Positions 45,360 through 54,168 of a DNA stretch of 64,000 nt are shown in pieces. The stretch lies in contig NZ_CP097329.1 of NCBI RefSeq assembly GCF_030323025.1, forward strand, positions 4,140,001-4,204,000. The letters are read 5' to 3'. How positions within the stretch are numbered: position 1 is the stretch's first letter; every line of letters starts with the position of its first letter. A program made the translations under genes and the position numbers. A model generated the notes under the pieces. It was not told the DNA's origin. It did not search any database and saw only the letters and a program-made list of their open reading frames with translations. This stretch comes from Pseudanabaena mucicola str. Chao 1806. GTDB lineage: Bacteria > Cyanobacteriota > Cyanobacteriia > Pseudanabaenales > Pseudanabaenaceae.

Positions 45360-45411
45360 GTTGATAGTAACAAACAAGTATAGCCTTATATATTACTGCA
45401 AATAGTTACTG

Positions 45412-46272
45412 CTAGGGCAGAGTAGGTATTGTCTGCTGATATTCTAGTTTTTCATGCTCAACTACAAACACATTGGAATATAGATGAGCTACAATTTCTT
45501 GCCCTTGCTGGGTGAGGGATAAGTAGTACAGAGCGTCTTTAACATAGGGATATACGCTTGTCCAGTAGAACTTGGGATAGTTACGTCGTAAGTCTCCAGG
45601 GTGAGCATAACCTAATGCTTTGTTGACACCCGTTTCTTCAAACTCATAAAACAATGCACTAATTTTTTTGAGGTAACGGGGGTCGCTGAGTTGTCCTATT
45701 AAATCGGCTGATCGAACTAGTCCTGCAAAGTTAGTTGTATCTTGATGATCCCCAGTTTTCGGCACAGGAAATCTAGTTAGCTCAATATTGCGACAAATTT
45801 TTTCGGCTTTAATTAAGGAATGATTGGCGAAACGCTGATTGATAAATAATTTCGCGCGATCGACATGGTAAGGAGTCAATCCAGCATCGGAGGCTCCAGG
45901 CGGTAACTCCACCACACCATCACTAACCCCAGTAGCAAACCTGCCATTACCATCTTGTAGACAAACCCCTTTGACATAGCCAATGTCATGGCAAACAAGA
46001 GAAATAATAAAATGCAACCAATCTTCAGGGGCTACCCGACCTTCGCGAATATGTTTCCCTCGCAAAATTTCTTGACCAACCAGAGTAACTAAGATCGTAT
46101 GTTCAACATTGTGGTACAGCGCATCACTATTAGCAATGTTTTCTAGAGCCATGTTACCAGCCCAACCAATAATATCTTCATAATCATGAAGGTAGCCGCC
46201 ATAGGTACGCCGATATCCCAACTTTAGTTGTTCTACAAAATTACTGATCAGAATCTCAATTGCATTAAACAT
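45412..46272 (-). CDS. HD-domain metal-dependent phosphohydrolase
   Basis: 286 residues with an HD-type helical domain: His54 and His58 in YHNVEHT, then His95-Asp96 in VCHDIGY, and a later Asp in RSADLIGQL that completes the metal site. It lacks the GYP loop of c-di-GMP phosphodiesterases, so a cyclic-nucleotide, dNTP or other phosphate ester could be the substrate. Relatives in cyanobacteria are annotated only as HD family. Transcribed apparently alone; the ATG follows an AT-rich region. Confidence 0.82.
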   Translation of the reverse strand: MFNAIEILISNFVEQLKLGYRRTYGGYLHDYEDIIGWAGNMALENIANSDALYHNVEHTILVTLVGQEILRGKHIREGRVAPEDWLHFIISLVCHDIGYVKGVCLQDGNGRFATGVSDGVVELPPGASDAGLTPYHVDRAKLFINQRFANHSLIKAEKICRNIELTRFPVPKTGDHQDTTNFAGLVRSADLIGQLSDPRYLKKISALFYEFEETGVNKALGYAHPGDLRRNYPKFYWTSVYPYVKDALYYLSLTQQGQEIVAHLYSNVFVVEHEKLEYQQTIPTLP

Positions 46273-46313
46273 AAATCTTTGTATGCCTATGTCAAGCCAA
46301 AACTCAATATATA

Positions 46314-46350
46314 GCGGTTTTCATTTAGCCTACGGCAAAATGAAAACCGC
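46314..46350. repeat. 13-bp hairpin with GCC-TAC-GGC tip
   Basis: GCGGTTTTCATTT and its complement are perfect; after one A-A mismatch an inner GCC/GGC stem closes a TAC loop. It lies just upstream of the HD gene start on the opposite side, in its promoter region. Confidence 0.65.
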
Positions 46351-46524
46351 AATAAATAATAAGCCTAACATTGATTTTTAGAGTGCTTTTATAGGATTTA
46401 TCTACAAAATCCTCGGAACTTATAGCCAAAGTTAATCAATTTATGACTTATGTAAGTCTGATGAATTTACTTGGTTTTGAGAGGATTTGGTGCTGGAGAA
46501 TCTCTCTCCTCGACTCTTAAACTA

Positions 46525-46579
46525 AAAACCGAGAGTTTTGTTCCGCCCGCTACGCGGGCGGAACAAAACTCTCGGTTTT
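46525..46579. repeat. 26-bp perfect hairpin element, copy A of an inverted pair
   Basis: The arm core CCGAGAGTTTTGTTCCGCCC continues to GC before a TAC loop; four more A-T pairs extend it outward. The downstream flank TTTAATTAAGTTGAGCTACT is the inverse of the flank of copy B at 49658-49704. The two copies bracket the lipoprotein and transglycosylase genes. Confidence 0.8.
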
Positions 46580-46742
46580 AGTTTTAATTAAGTTGAGCTA
46601 CTTAGTATGTCTAGATTGATGTATGGTATGTATTAAAATTCTTATGTTTTATGATTTATTGTGTTGCAGCAAAAAGTACTATACCAACTCTGTAGGTAAG
46701 GTAATATCATAGGGTCGTAAAACTTCAGTTACAGAATTAAAT

Positions 46743-47303
46743 ATGATTAAACACTTTGCTAAGCATCTGTTACTACCTGCATCCGTTGCGTTGGCAGTAG
46801 CATCATGCCAGCAGCCTAGTGCAACAACTAGTTCATCGCCGTTAGCTACAGCTAGCCCTTCAGCTACAGAATCAGCTTCACCTAAAGTAACTGAATCACC
46901 GAAGGCTACGGAGTCACCTAAAGCAACTGAGTCACCGAAGGCTACGGAGTCACCTAAAGTAACTGAATCACCTAAAGCAGATACTACTAAGTCCGAAGCT
47001 CCTTCTTCACCTAAGACGAAGGATATTGATAACTTTATTAAAGGGAATGCAGAATACAAAGAAATGTATGAAGCTACTGGAGGAATTAAATATATTGGTC
47101 TAGTGGAAACTGAAACTTGTAAAGCTCTGGATCAGGGGGTTCCCTTAGAAGCTTTGACTGGTGCTTTAGAGAAGGAATTTGATAAGCAAGGTAGTTCGCT
47201 TCCTGCTGATAAAATTACCAAATTGAAGGAATATACTGGATTTGTGCTTGGAGCTAGTGTAATGATCGCTTGTCCTCAACATAAAGACAAGATTAAGTCC
47301 TAA
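46743..47303 (+). CDS. Lipoprotein with SPKATE repeats and a DUF732-like domain
   Basis: 186 residues. A lipobox ends at Cys22 (AVASCQQ), so the mature protein should be lipid-anchored outside the cytoplasm. Residues 30-46 are Ser/Thr/Ala-rich. About 47-88 is a tandem array of six-residue units (SPKATE/SPKVTE), seen in DNA as 18-base units and probably variable in length; it would be a flexible spacer. The C-terminal 90 residues (FIKGNAEYKEMYEATGG, ETCKALDQGVPLEALTGAL, YTGFVLGASVMIACPQH), with two Cys that could pair, resemble DUF732. Function unknown. It precedes the lytic transglycosylase gene on the same strand. Confidence 0.75.
   Translation: MIKHFAKHLLLPASVALAVASCQQPSATTSSSPLATASPSATESASPKVTESPKATESPKATESPKATESPKVTESPKADTTKSEAPSSPKTKDIDNFIKGNAEYKEMYEATGGIKYIGLVETETCKALDQGVPLEALTGALEKEFDKQGSSLPADKITKLKEYTGFVLGASVMIACPQHKDKIKS
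46880..46980 (+). repeat. Tandem 18-base repeat inside the lipoprotein gene
   Basis: Units of the form TCACCTAAAGTAACTGAA and TCACCGAAGGCTACGGAG alternate for about six copies, encoding Ser-Pro-Lys-Ala/Val-Thr-Glu. Neighbouring pairs are nearly identical at the DNA level, which suggests recent duplication by slippage or unequal exchange. Confidence 0.85.
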
Positions 47304-47335
47304 TTTGGCAATCTAACGAGTTAGAGATGATTACG

Positions 47336-47360
47336 AATGGGTGGTGTTTAGCCACCCATT
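47336..47360 (+). terminator. Hairpin after the lipoprotein gene
   Basis: AATGGGTGG and CCACCCATT flank a seven-base loop 32 bases after the lipoprotein stop, followed by TTGATTT. A weak terminator; the transglycosylase gene begins 88 bases later. Confidence 0.6.
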
Positions 47361-47447
47361 TGATTTAGATATAGTGTTGAGGTAGCATCAAGTGCTGTAA
47401 AAAACATTAAAAAATGTTAATATGCTCGACATTCAGAAAATATCGGG

Positions 47448-49604
47448 ATGAAAAATTTAATGCGTTGGTCAATTGTACTAATGCTCAGTGCTACATTAGC
47501 AGGAGCTAGTGCCCCAATAATTACGACTTCTTCTGAGTCAGATCTTGCTTTTAATGCAAGCTTAGCCAATAATCGCGACAACAGATCTTTTGATCCTCTC
47601 ACCTACTCGTCAGTTGACCAAAGACTCGCCAAATTAGAAACTCAAGCTCAACAGTACTCGGAGGATATTGATCGCGTTCGTGCAAGATTAGTAATTGCAG
47701 ATATCCACCTTAATAACCGAAAATATCGTGAAGCGATCGCTGCTCTTGATAAATTGGAAACCGCATATCCCATCTTGGCTGACTATGTGCTACTCAAGCG
47801 TGCACAGGCACAGACTCAACTGCGAGATCTCCAAGGAGCAACAACTACTTGGCAAAGCATTTTAACCAATTTCCCCAATAGTCCTGTGGCAGCAGAAGCC
47901 ATGTTTGCATTGGGTCAGAACCAACAACTTATAGATAAATTCCCTGCTCATCCTCGATCGCAAGAAGTCGTACTCCGTTTATTAGCCCAAGCACCTAATC
48001 GAGTTGAGTTGATGACTCATTTAGCGACTTATTTTGGCGATACGAAAGGTATTGTCCCAATTTTAGATCGACTAGTTGCTAGCTCACCTGCACTTAAGGG
48101 TGATCAATGGTGGGCGATCGCTGAGGCATATTACAAAAATTTTGAATTTGGCAAAGCGGCTAATGCATATGCTCGGGCGACAGTCAATCCACTTACAGCA
48201 TATCTATATGCCCGTAGCCTCCACCGTGGTAGACAGATTGAGGCAGCCATAGTCGCTTACAATCGCGTTGTGCAGCAATTTCCCCAAAGTCCTCAAGCCC
48301 CTCGCGCTCTGATTCGTATTACTCAGATTAGCTCTCCTGAAGTCGCGATCACAGCTACGGATCGCGTTGTGGCGAACTACCCTGACACCGCAGGCGAAGC
48401 GTTAGCCACTAAAGCAGCCATTTTGCAAGATAAACTTAGCAGTCCACAAGCCGCTAGTAATGCTAGAAATCTATTGCTAGAGCGATATGGCAGTAGTGAG
48501 GCGGCGAGTCAACTGCGTTGGCGCATTGCCAAAGGTCAGGCACGCGGCGGACAACTGAATAATGCGATCGCTACGGTTGATGCGATTATTGCCAATAGTC
48601 CTGATAGTGATGCTGCTGCTGAAGCAAGTTTCTGGGCTGGCAAATGGGCTAACCAAATTGGCGACAAATCCAGAGCGAAGAAGTTTTTTGAATTTACAAT
48701 TCGTCAGCACCCCGAATCTTACTATGCATGGCGTGCCGCAGGTTCCCTTGGTTGGCAAGTGGGTACATTTACCACTGCACGCTATACAGCGCCTGCGATT
48801 GCTATTCCGAGTGCGCGTACTCCGTTACCTGCTGGTTCGGCAAAGTTGCAAGAGTTATATGTACTGGGGCTAGATCGTGATGCGCGATCACAATGGCAAA
48901 CAGAACTAGGTGCAAAGCGGAATTTGGAGCCTAGCGAAATTTTTACGGATGGGGTATTGCGTGTAGCAGTTCAGGATAATTTGGTTGGTATTAAAACCAT
49001 CGAAAGTTTAGATTTGATTGATGTTCCTTCTCCTCAAAAAGCAGAAATCGCTAAAATCAAGCAGCATCCTGCCTATATGCAATCCCTCTATCCATTCCAT
49101 TATTGGGATATCATTTCCAACTGGTCGCGTGAAAGGAGGCTTTCTCCCCCATTGGTAATTGGTTTGATGCGTCAAGAGTCACGATTTGAAGCACAAATCC
49201 GTTCTCGTTCTGGTGCGATCGGCTTGATGCAGATTATGCCTGATACAGGCTCATGGATTGCCAGCAAAAAGGGTGTAAGCAATTACAATCTGGATAATCC
49301 TGCGGATAATATTAGTTTCGGCACTTGGTATCTGGACTATACGCATAATCGTTACAAGGATAACTCGATGTTGGCTGTCGCTAGTTATAATGCAGGACCT
49401 GGAGCAGTCGGCAGATGGGTTGAAGAGCGTGGTGTTGGCGATCCCGATGAATTTATCAATAATATTCCTTACGAAGAAACTAGAGACTATGTATCGAAGG
49501 TTTTAGGTAATTATTGGAACTATTTACGATTATATTCGCCATCGGTGCAGCAGCAAATCGCGAGTTTGCAGCAAACTAGCAACCTTAATGCCTCAGTTAA
49601 ATAA
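47448..49604 (+). CDS. Soluble-type lytic transglycosylase with TPR-like repeats
   Basis: 718 residues. A signal peptide or N-terminal anchor (about 1-28) is followed by a long helical solenoid (about 50-520) of TPR-like units (for example LVIADIHLNNRKYREAIAALDKLE), as in the Slt70 ring. The catalytic SLT domain (about 560-700) contains Glu577 in MRQESRFE, followed by SGAIGLMQIMPDTG and ASYNAGPGAVGRW, the three Slt signatures. It cleaves peptidoglycan between MurNAc and GlcNAc with anhydro-MurNAc formation. Probably expressed with or near the lipoprotein upstream. Confidence 0.92.
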   Translation: MKNLMRWSIVLMLSATLAGASAPIITTSSESDLAFNASLANNRDNRSFDPLTYSSVDQRLAKLETQAQQYSEDIDRVRARLVIADIHLNNRKYREAIAALDKLETAYPILADYVLLKRAQAQTQLRDLQGATTTWQSILTNFPNSPVAAEAMFALGQNQQLIDKFPAHPRSQEVVLRLLAQAPNRVELMTHLATYFGDTKGIVPILDRLVASSPALKGDQWWAIAEAYYKNFEFGKAANAYARATVNPLTAYLYARSLHRGRQIEAAIVAYNRVVQQFPQSPQAPRALIRITQISSPEVAITATDRVVANYPDTAGEALATKAAILQDKLSSPQAASNARNLLLERYGSSEAASQLRWRIAKGQARGGQLNNAIATVDAIIANSPDSDAAAEASFWAGKWANQIGDKSRAKKFFEFTIRQHPESYYAWRAAGSLGWQVGTFTTARYTAPAIAIPSARTPLPAGSAKLQELYVLGLDRDARSQWQTELGAKRNLEPSEIFTDGVLRVAVQDNLVGIKTIESLDLIDVPSPQKAEIAKIKQHPAYMQSLYPFHYWDIISNWSRERRLSPPLVIGLMRQESRFEAQIRSRSGAIGLMQIMPDTGSWIASKKGVSNYNLDNPADNISFGTWYLDYTHNRYKDNSMLAVASYNAGPGAVGRWVEERGVGDPDEFINNIPYEETRDYVSKVLGNYWNYLRLYSPSVQQQIASLQQTSNLNASVK

Positions 49605-49605
49605 T

Positions 49606-49630
49606 AGAAACGACGCTGCGCGTCGCTTCT
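49606..49630 (+). terminator. Hairpin at the end of the transglycosylase gene
   Basis: AGAAACGACG and CGTCGCTTCT pair with one mismatch around CTGCG, two bases after the stop codon. It is followed at once by copy B of the inverted hairpin element. Confidence 0.6.
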
Positions 49631-49657
49631 AAGTAGCTCAACTTAATTAAAACCCAA

Positions 49658-49704
49658 CCCAGAATTTTGTTCCGCCTGCTACGCGGGCGGAACAAAATTC
49701 TGGG
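49658..49704. repeat. 22-bp hairpin element, copy B of the inverted pair
   Basis: CCCAGAATTTTGTTCCGCCT followed by GC, a TAC loop and the near-complement (one G-T type pair). The apex matches copy A at 46525-46579, while the outer stem differs at two positions, both compensated on the other arm. The left flank CTAAGTAGCTCAACTTAATT is the inverse of the right flank of copy A. Confidence 0.8.
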
Positions 49705-49751
49705 TTTTTAGTTTACTCATGTCAAACTACTTATTATTGAATTCAATGATG

Positions 49752-49778
49752 TAGAGGCGACGCACTGCGTCGCCTCTA
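49752..49778 (-). terminator. Terminator of the acyl-CoA synthetase gene
   Basis: TAGAGGCGACGC and its complement flank ACT, directly at the minus-strand stop codon at 49779. A T run does not follow clearly, so the efficiency is uncertain. Confidence 0.65.
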
Positions 49779-51293
49779 TTATTTAAGTTGTTGAGCTAAG
49801 ATGTTTTTCTGGATTTTACCCATTGCATTACGGGGAAGTTCGTTGACAAAAAGGATTTGTTTAGGACACTTATAAGAGGCAAGGCGACTTTTGCAGTAAT
49901 CAATGAATACTTCAGGAGCAATGCTCATGTCATCTTGGAGAGCGATCGCTGCCACAACTTTTTCGCCAAAATCCTGATCAGGCAAGCCAATTACGGCTGA
50001 CTCCTTAACTGCCTCGTGACCTTCCAAAATATTCTCGATTTCTTTAGGATAGACATTCAGTCCGCCCGTAATAATTAGCTCCTTCACACGTCCTACTAAA
50101 TAGAGCCGATTGTCATCATCGGGATCTTGAAATCCGAGATCACCTGTGCGAAACCATCCATCAACAAAGGCTTCGGCGGTCTTTTCGGGCATTTGCCAAT
50201 AGCCTTGAAATACATTATCACCACGAATCCAAACCTCTCCAACTTCTGATTCTTCCACATCCTCACCATTTGCATTCACAATCCGAATTTTCACTCCTGA
50301 TAATGGAAAGCCAACGCTCTTAGCCTTGCGATGCTCTGATGTAATCAGATTCGATGCATTCATGCCTGTTTCTGTCATTCCATAACGTTCGAGAATCCGA
50401 AATCCTGTCAGTTTCTCAAACTGATAGAATTGCGGATCGCTAAGGGGAGCAGAGCCAGAGATAAATAGGCGCATTTGTTGCAAATTAGGCTTGGGTTCCA
50501 GTTTTTCCCATGCATTCATCAATCTTTGATAAATTGTCGGCACTGCCATAAAAATAGTGCAATTCTGAGAAGTTAGAGTTTCCCATGTGCGGAGCGCCTC
50601 AAATTTCTCAAACATTATCATCGTAGCGCCTGCGTAGAGACAGCCCAAAGCCGCAACATTTAAACCATGTACATGAAATAGTGGTAAGACATGGAGCAAA
50701 ATATCGCGATCGCTCCATGCCCATGCTTGATGCAAAGATTGCATATTCGCGATGAGATTACGATGGGAAATCGCAGCCCCTTTCGAGCGTCCTGTGGTTC
50801 CTGAGGTATAGCAAATCATCGCAATATCATCACCACCTGCGGCATAGTCAGGAATAAATTCTGCTATGGGGAAAGTGGGGATATTTTCTGTAAGCAGAAT
50901 CTGTAATGACGATAAATGCTGCAATTCTGCTTGGACTTTGTTGTAAAGAGAGCTATTCGTAACTAATAAAAAACTGCCTGAATCGGTTAAGAAATATACA
51001 ATTTCTTCGGGGCGATAGTCGGGATTTAGGGGGAGTGCGATCGCACCGATAGACAGAATCGCAAAATGCAAAAATAAAAACTCAATACATTTAGGCAATT
51101 GCACTGCCACGCGATCGCCTTTTTTAATACCTAAGCGATCGAGCTTGGCAGCATAGCCTTGGATCTGTAGACTCAGTTCACGGTATGTCCATACTCGCGG
51201 CAATTTCTGGGGATCGGTGACTTCCTCAAAGATAATTGCTGGTTTGTCTGCATATTTAGCAGCAGTTTCTAAGATGATCTGAGCTAAGTTCAT
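49779..51293 (-). CDS. AMP-forming acyl-CoA synthetase (ANL family), possibly malonyl-CoA synthetase type
   Basis: 504 residues of the adenylate-forming ligase superfamily. The P-loop YTSGTTGRSKGAA, the MTETGMN motif (A5), WFRTGDLG (A7), VGRVKELIITGGLNVYP (A8) and the catalytic Lys in NAMGKIQKN (A10) are intact. The first line, the middle (KFEALRTWETLTSQNCTIFMAVPTIYQRLM) and the size recall malonyl/methylmalonyl-CoA synthetases (MatB/ACSF3) more than long-chain fatty acyl-CoA ligases, but the substrate cannot be fixed. It lies 219 bases downstream of the MATE-like gene on the same strand, with a hairpin pair between. Confidence 0.85.
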   Translation of the reverse strand: MNLAQIILETAAKYADKPAIIFEEVTDPQKLPRVWTYRELSLQIQGYAAKLDRLGIKKGDRVAVQLPKCIEFLFLHFAILSIGAIALPLNPDYRPEEIVYFLTDSGSFLLVTNSSLYNKVQAELQHLSSLQILLTENIPTFPIAEFIPDYAAGGDDIAMICYTSGTTGRSKGAAISHRNLIANMQSLHQAWAWSDRDILLHVLPLFHVHGLNVAALGCLYAGATMIMFEKFEALRTWETLTSQNCTIFMAVPTIYQRLMNAWEKLEPKPNLQQMRLFISGSAPLSDPQFYQFEKLTGFRILERYGMTETGMNASNLITSEHRKAKSVGFPLSGVKIRIVNANGEDVEESEVGEVWIRGDNVFQGYWQMPEKTAEAFVDGWFRTGDLGFQDPDDDNRLYLVGRVKELIITGGLNVYPKEIENILEGHEAVKESAVIGLPDQDFGEKVVAAIALQDDMSIAPEVFIDYCKSRLASYKCPKQILFVNELPRNAMGKIQKNILAQQLK

Positions 51294-51419
51294 GGCTAGA
51301 TTGACCTGACGTTTTTGCCTTAGCGCTTCGCGCCGCCTCTAATTCTGACATAGGTTATACAAAGTTACAGAATGATGAAGCTATGAAGTAATTATTTTGG
51401 TATGACTTGATTAACATCC

Positions 51420-51436
51420 ATTTGCGCGGCGCAAAT
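51420..51436. repeat. 8-bp GC-rich dyad ATTTGCGC
   Basis: ATTTGCGC-G-GCGCAAAT lies directly beside the 22-bp hairpin at 51437 between the MATE-like gene and the ligase gene. The two form a double hairpin. Confidence 0.6.
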
Positions 51437-51483
51437 GGTAGAAAACGGTAAAAATTGCTTCGCAATTTTTACCGTTTTCTACC
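51437..51483 (-). terminator. 22-bp perfect hairpin with TTC loop after the MATE-like gene
   Basis: The arm GGTAGAAAACGGTAAAAATT plus GC and its exact complement enclose TTC (GAA on the minus strand). It lies 30 bases after the stop of the MATE-like gene and may end the sbnA-MATE transcript before the ligase gene. Confidence 0.7.
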
Positions 51484-51512
51484 TTCGTCGAACTGACGTT
51501 AATTAAAAACAT

Positions 51513-52901
51513 CTATTTGAAACGCTTACGATATAAATACCACCACAAACAAATTAATTCCGTGACCATCGCGGCAACCATTGCTAATGCGGCTGAGGTA
51601 GCTCCAGCGAGATGATTTTGAATACTTAAGAATGCCACTGTCAATAAAACAAATGTTCCTAGCCAAGTTGCTAAATTAACGCGGCTTGTTTTGCCTTGAC
51701 CGACCAGAAAACCTTGACCAGCATTCTGTAATGCGGTGAGCATGGGGATAATCGCGCAAACCAAAATCACAGGCTTAATTTGGGCGACTAATGCTAAATC
51801 ATTCCCAATAAAACTGCCGATAACTTGATCACTAATCGGTGTAACGACCATCAAGAGCAAAATTAGAGAACAAGCTAAGCCAATACTCAGGGCAAACATA
51901 AATAAACGAGAGAAAGTCATGCGCGTTTGATATTTAATGACTATCTGCTGCACCATGCGCGTAGAATTGGCAATTACTAAAACTAAACCCCAAGCGGCTG
52001 ACCATGAAGCGATCGCAGTAGTGGCATCAGTCCCTCGACTCAGAATACTTAACAGTAATGCCCTTCCTCCCCATACCACTAACATTGAATTGGCTAAGGG
52101 ATAGTAAAATTTCCAAACTTGTTTAATATTTTGGGGCTTATTATTTTGAGGCAAATGGGAATCAACATCTAAGGATTTAGTGAATTCCCTAGGATCTGAA
52201 TTAGCTGCTTGATTGGGTAACTTGATCACTGCACCAAGCTGATAGGCAAATACTGTAATTAAAATCGCTTCGCTAATTACCCCCATCATCAGTGCGCCCC
52301 CTGCCAATAGCCATCCCGATAACTTAAAGCTAAAGCCGATCGCAAGGGTAATACCTAAAACCACTAACCGCACCAAACTTGCCTTTGCCAAAGCCGCCGA
52401 GTGACCGTGATAAATCAGCAGTCCTTGAAAATAGCGCCGCCATGCAATGACAAACGCCCAGCCTCCCATGATCAGGATGATATTTTGCACTGAAGCCGCC
52501 ATATTTGCAGGAATCGCTAACCATTGCATACCTACAAGGTTAAATACTGGTGGCAGAGCTAACAAATACAATAATCCGCTTAAAATGCCGCCACTTAGTA
52601 AGGTAAAGCGCCACAATGCTAATCGTGAATTGGCATTACTAGCTAGAGCGTTAGAAGCATGGAGAATCATAATAATTGGACTTTCTAACAGAACGGCTAA
52701 GGATTTAGCGATGCCTAAACTAGCAAGATTAACCTGTGCCTCTGGTAGGTAAGCCAACGTAACTGTGACTGCGGGATCTCCACAAGCCATAGTCACATCA
52801 CTAAGCGAAAGAGGCAGAAATTCGCGCCATAGATCGATGAGGGTAATTTGCTGAGGAGAATGGGTAGATAAATTAGAGGCTGAATGAGAAATATTTTTCA
52901 T
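51513..52901 (-). CDS. MATE-like multidrug/metabolite exporter
   Basis: 462 residues with about 12 hydrophobic membrane segments and the two-bundle layout of the MOP/MATE superfamily; the N-terminal LPLSLSDVTMACGDPAVTVTLAYLP and the break between halves around a polar loop (about 230-265) fit. It probably exports a small organic molecule against the cation gradient. The start lies three bases after the stop of the SbnA-like gene, so the two are an operon, suggesting that it exports the product of that enzyme. Lipid-flippase members of the same superfamily are an alternative. Confidence 0.75.
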   Translation of the reverse strand: MKNISHSASNLSTHSPQQITLIDLWREFLPLSLSDVTMACGDPAVTVTLAYLPEAQVNLASLGIAKSLAVLLESPIIMILHASNALASNANSRLALWRFTLLSGGILSGLLYLLALPPVFNLVGMQWLAIPANMAASVQNIILIMGGWAFVIAWRRYFQGLLIYHGHSAALAKASLVRLVVLGITLAIGFSFKLSGWLLAGGALMMGVISEAILITVFAYQLGAVIKLPNQAANSDPREFTKSLDVDSHLPQNNKPQNIKQVWKFYYPLANSMLVVWGGRALLLSILSRGTDATTAIASWSAAWGLVLVIANSTRMVQQIVIKYQTRMTFSRLFMFALSIGLACSLILLLMVVTPISDQVIGSFIGNDLALVAQIKPVILVCAIIPMLTALQNAGQGFLVGQGKTSRVNLATWLGTFVLLTVAFLSIQNHLAGATSAALAMVAAMVTELICLWWYLYRKRFK

Positions 52902-52904
52902 GTT

Positions 52905-54035
52905 TTAGTTAACAGGAGATAGATTATTAATTGCGGTAACTAGATCTTCGTTTTCCCATAGTTCAATGTTTTGTGCCTTGAGCCAGTCAGGGTTATAGAC
53001 TGTTTCCAAATAGCGATCGCCGCGATCGGGATTAATTAAAACCATCGTTTGGGTATTGCTATGGCGTTTAGCTTCCGCGATCGCCGCCGCCGTAATTGCC
53101 CCAGTCGAAGCACCTAAAAGCATTCCTTCCTTTTTCGCTAAGCCATGACAGACAGAAAACGCGAGAGCATCAGTGACATTGTAAGCAGCATCAATCATTT
53201 GGCGATTAAAGTTTGGTGGCGTAAACGATAGTCCTAAACCCGTCATTTTGTAAGGATGACGTGGCATCCCAAAAATTGCTGAACCTGCCACATCTACGCC
53301 GATAATGCGTGTTTGTGGATGATGTTGGCGGAAATAGCGACTCACACCACCGATTTGTCCTGCCGTACTCACACCAATTACTACTGCATCAGGGGCTTGT
53401 GGACAAACTGCCATAATTTCGGCGGCGGTTTGCCAGTAATGGGCTTCCAAATTATCAGGATTGAGATGCTGGCAAGGATACCAAGCCCCATCAATAGCGG
53501 CTGTGAGTTCCTTAGCTCGTTCCATTCGGGCAACTTGCATTGAGCCTTGGGCATCGGCAGCACTGGCAGGGACTTCCACTAACTCCGCACCATAGGCAGT
53601 CAACATACGGCGAATTGTCGGTGAAGTTTTCGCATCAATCACAATCATCACCCTATAACCACGCACCGCACCGACGATCGCTAAACCAATGCCAAAATTG
53701 CCCGAACTAGATTCAATAATTGTTCCCCCTTGGCGTAATAAACCTTGATCTTCCGCTTGTTTAACCAAATAGGCGGCATTCTTTTCTTTGATACTGCCTC
53801 CGGGATTGCAGGATTCTAATTTTAAATAGAGGTTATGTTCGGTACATAAAGGATGAATTTGATTGAGTCTGACTAGTGGTACTTTACCTAGAGCTTCGGT
53901 TACATCATGGCATAAATGACGGATATTAGATGTATTTGCCTGCAAAGATAAGGAAATAGGATTTATTTGACTTAAATAGGTAGAATTTAGTTTATGGGTC
54001 TCATTAAAGTTGACCAATTGATTTTCATAGCTCAT
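52905..54035 (-). CDS. SbnA-like PLP enzyme (diaminopropionate pathway, O-phosphoserine type)
   Basis: 376 residues of the cysteine-synthase fold. LGKVPLVRLNQ and NPGGSIKEKNA carry the PLP Lys, SSGNFGIGLA binds the carboxylate, VSTAGQIGGVSRYF follows, and the end INPDRGDRYLETVY closely matches the NPDRGDRYLDLVY region I know from staphylococcal SbnA. SbnA joins O-phosphoserine with glutamate to make an intermediate of 2,3-diaminopropionate. The ATG at 54035 has GGAG upstream and is preferred to a GTG at 54077. No SbnB partner is in the window. A cysteine synthase role remains possible. Confidence 0.78.
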   Translation of the reverse strand: MSYENQLVNFNETHKLNSTYLSQINPISLSLQANTSNIRHLCHDVTEALGKVPLVRLNQIHPLCTEHNLYLKLESCNPGGSIKEKNAAYLVKQAEDQGLLRQGGTIIESSSGNFGIGLAIVGAVRGYRVMIVIDAKTSPTIRRMLTAYGAELVEVPASAADAQGSMQVARMERAKELTAAIDGAWYPCQHLNPDNLEAHYWQTAAEIMAVCPQAPDAVVIGVSTAGQIGGVSRYFRQHHPQTRIIGVDVAGSAIFGMPRHPYKMTGLGLSFTPPNFNRQMIDAAYNVTDALAFSVCHGLAKKEGMLLGASTGAITAAAIAEAKRHSNTQTMVLINPDRGDRYLETVYNPDWLKAQNIELWENEDLVTAINNLSPVN

Positions 54036-54168
54036 ATTCTTGCTCCATGTTGGTAATTCATCAATGGGATTAACCACCCTACATAAGCAAAATGACAGCC
54101 TTAAATGAAACTACGGTGAAACTCTAGAATGAAGCTCTAGGACGAAAGAAAAGAAATCCTGACTGAAT

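Larger units (their letters stand above)
46273..46742. other. 470-base spacer with two hairpins
   Basis: It separates divergent genes (the HD protein and the lipoprotein). It contains the hairpin at 46314-46350 and the hairpin element at 46525-46579; no coding frame is supported. The lipoprotein promoter should lie in the last 150 bases. Confidence 0.5.
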
